Assembly: GCA_002284615.2 (NCBI GenBank)
Contig: MU069787.1
Coordinates: 27,544-44,468 of the forward strand
Direction: 5' to 3'
From: Dunaliella salina
Taxonomy: Eukaryota; Chlorophyta; Chlorophyceae; Chlamydomonadales; Dunaliellaceae
DNA length: 16,925 nucleotides
Shown: in pieces, positions 16,667-16,925 of the stretch
Layout: each line of letters starts with the position of its first letter
Position numbering within the stretch: the first letter of the stretch is position 1
Made by a program: the position numbers and the translations under genes
The notes under the pieces: model-generated
The model's input: only the letters and a program-made list of their open reading frames with translations
The model's database searches: none
What the model was told of the DNA's origin: nothing

Positions 16667-16925
16667 CCACTTGCTTCTTTTGTTTTGGAGCCTTTTCGAA
16701 TCACCCACTGTTTTCTGAAGCTGTCTTTGTCTTTAATTGTGCAGTGCTTAAGCTGCAAATATCTGTCCATTTTGCTGCATTTTGCCTCCCCCCCCCCCCT
16801 CCTCTCCCTCTCCCTCTCCCATTCTCCCCACTTGCTTCTTTTGTTTTGGAGCCTTTTCGAATCACCCACTGTTTTCTGAAGCTGTCTTTGTCTTTAATTG
16901 TGCAGTGCTTAAGCTGCAAATATCT
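16667..16925. repeat. Perfect 98-bp direct repeat around a polypyrimidine tract
   Basis: 16667-16764 and 16828-16925 are identical (both begin CCACTTGCTTCTTTTGTTTT and end AGCTGCAAATATCT), offset 161 bp, with the second cut by the window edge. Between them lies a C-run of about 12 and a (CTCCCT)n-like tract at 16787-16828. It lies in the intron after exon 10. Perfect identity implies a recent tandem duplication or an assembly duplication. Confidence 0.95.

Overview
The window looks like nuclear DNA from a photosynthetic eukaryote, most likely a green alga. It has small coding pieces separated by GT-AG introns, a long (CA)n microsatellite, transposon debris, and a recognisable homologue of the chloroplast-division protein ARC6/Ftn2. 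No prokaryotic gene organisation, rRNA, CRISPR array or origin is visible. I did not recognise a tRNA, though no systematic tRNA scan was possible. The species cannot be named from the sequence alone.

Layout. Positions 403-5410, minus strand: the 5' part of an ARC6-like gene, five exons, with the gene running off the left edge or into small exons I cannot place. Positions 5551-6615, minus strand: a compact five-exon gene of about 168 codons whose splice phases all agree; product not recognised. Positions 6616-6939: a short divergent promoter region. Positions 6940-16598, plus strand: at least ten exons of a large protein. Its N-terminal exon resembles the DUF6606 start, and its last visible exon resembles a later segment, of the giant DUF6606/DUF3638 proteins annotated as ubiquitinyl hydrolases. 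This gene continues past the right edge. Its first intron (about 4.7 kb) holds a decayed antisense LINE and other debris. Intron 3 of the ARC6 gene holds a 376-bp non-autonomous hAT-type element with clean 8-bp target-site duplications.

The most unusual feature is how the introns are built. In at least three ARC6 introns, and once in the plus-strand gene, the intron contains diverged direct copies of the 3' end of the exon just upstream, each copy crossing the exon/intron border so that a decoy 5' splice site was created. In ARC6 intron 4 this is a tandem array with a period of about 90 bp next to the exon. In intron 3 there are two dispersed copies, one carrying the (CA)32 tract where the real border has a short CA-rich stretch. 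In intron 5 there are three copies. In the plus-strand gene the first exon end is repeated about 4.3 kb downstream, beyond the LINE. Repeated duplication of the 5'-splice-site neighbourhood seems to be a local route to intron growth. I know of no established name for this pattern.

The genes do not form a pathway. ARC6 acts in chloroplast division, the middle gene is unknown, and the right-hand gene is only tentatively placed in a ubiquitin-related giant-protein family.
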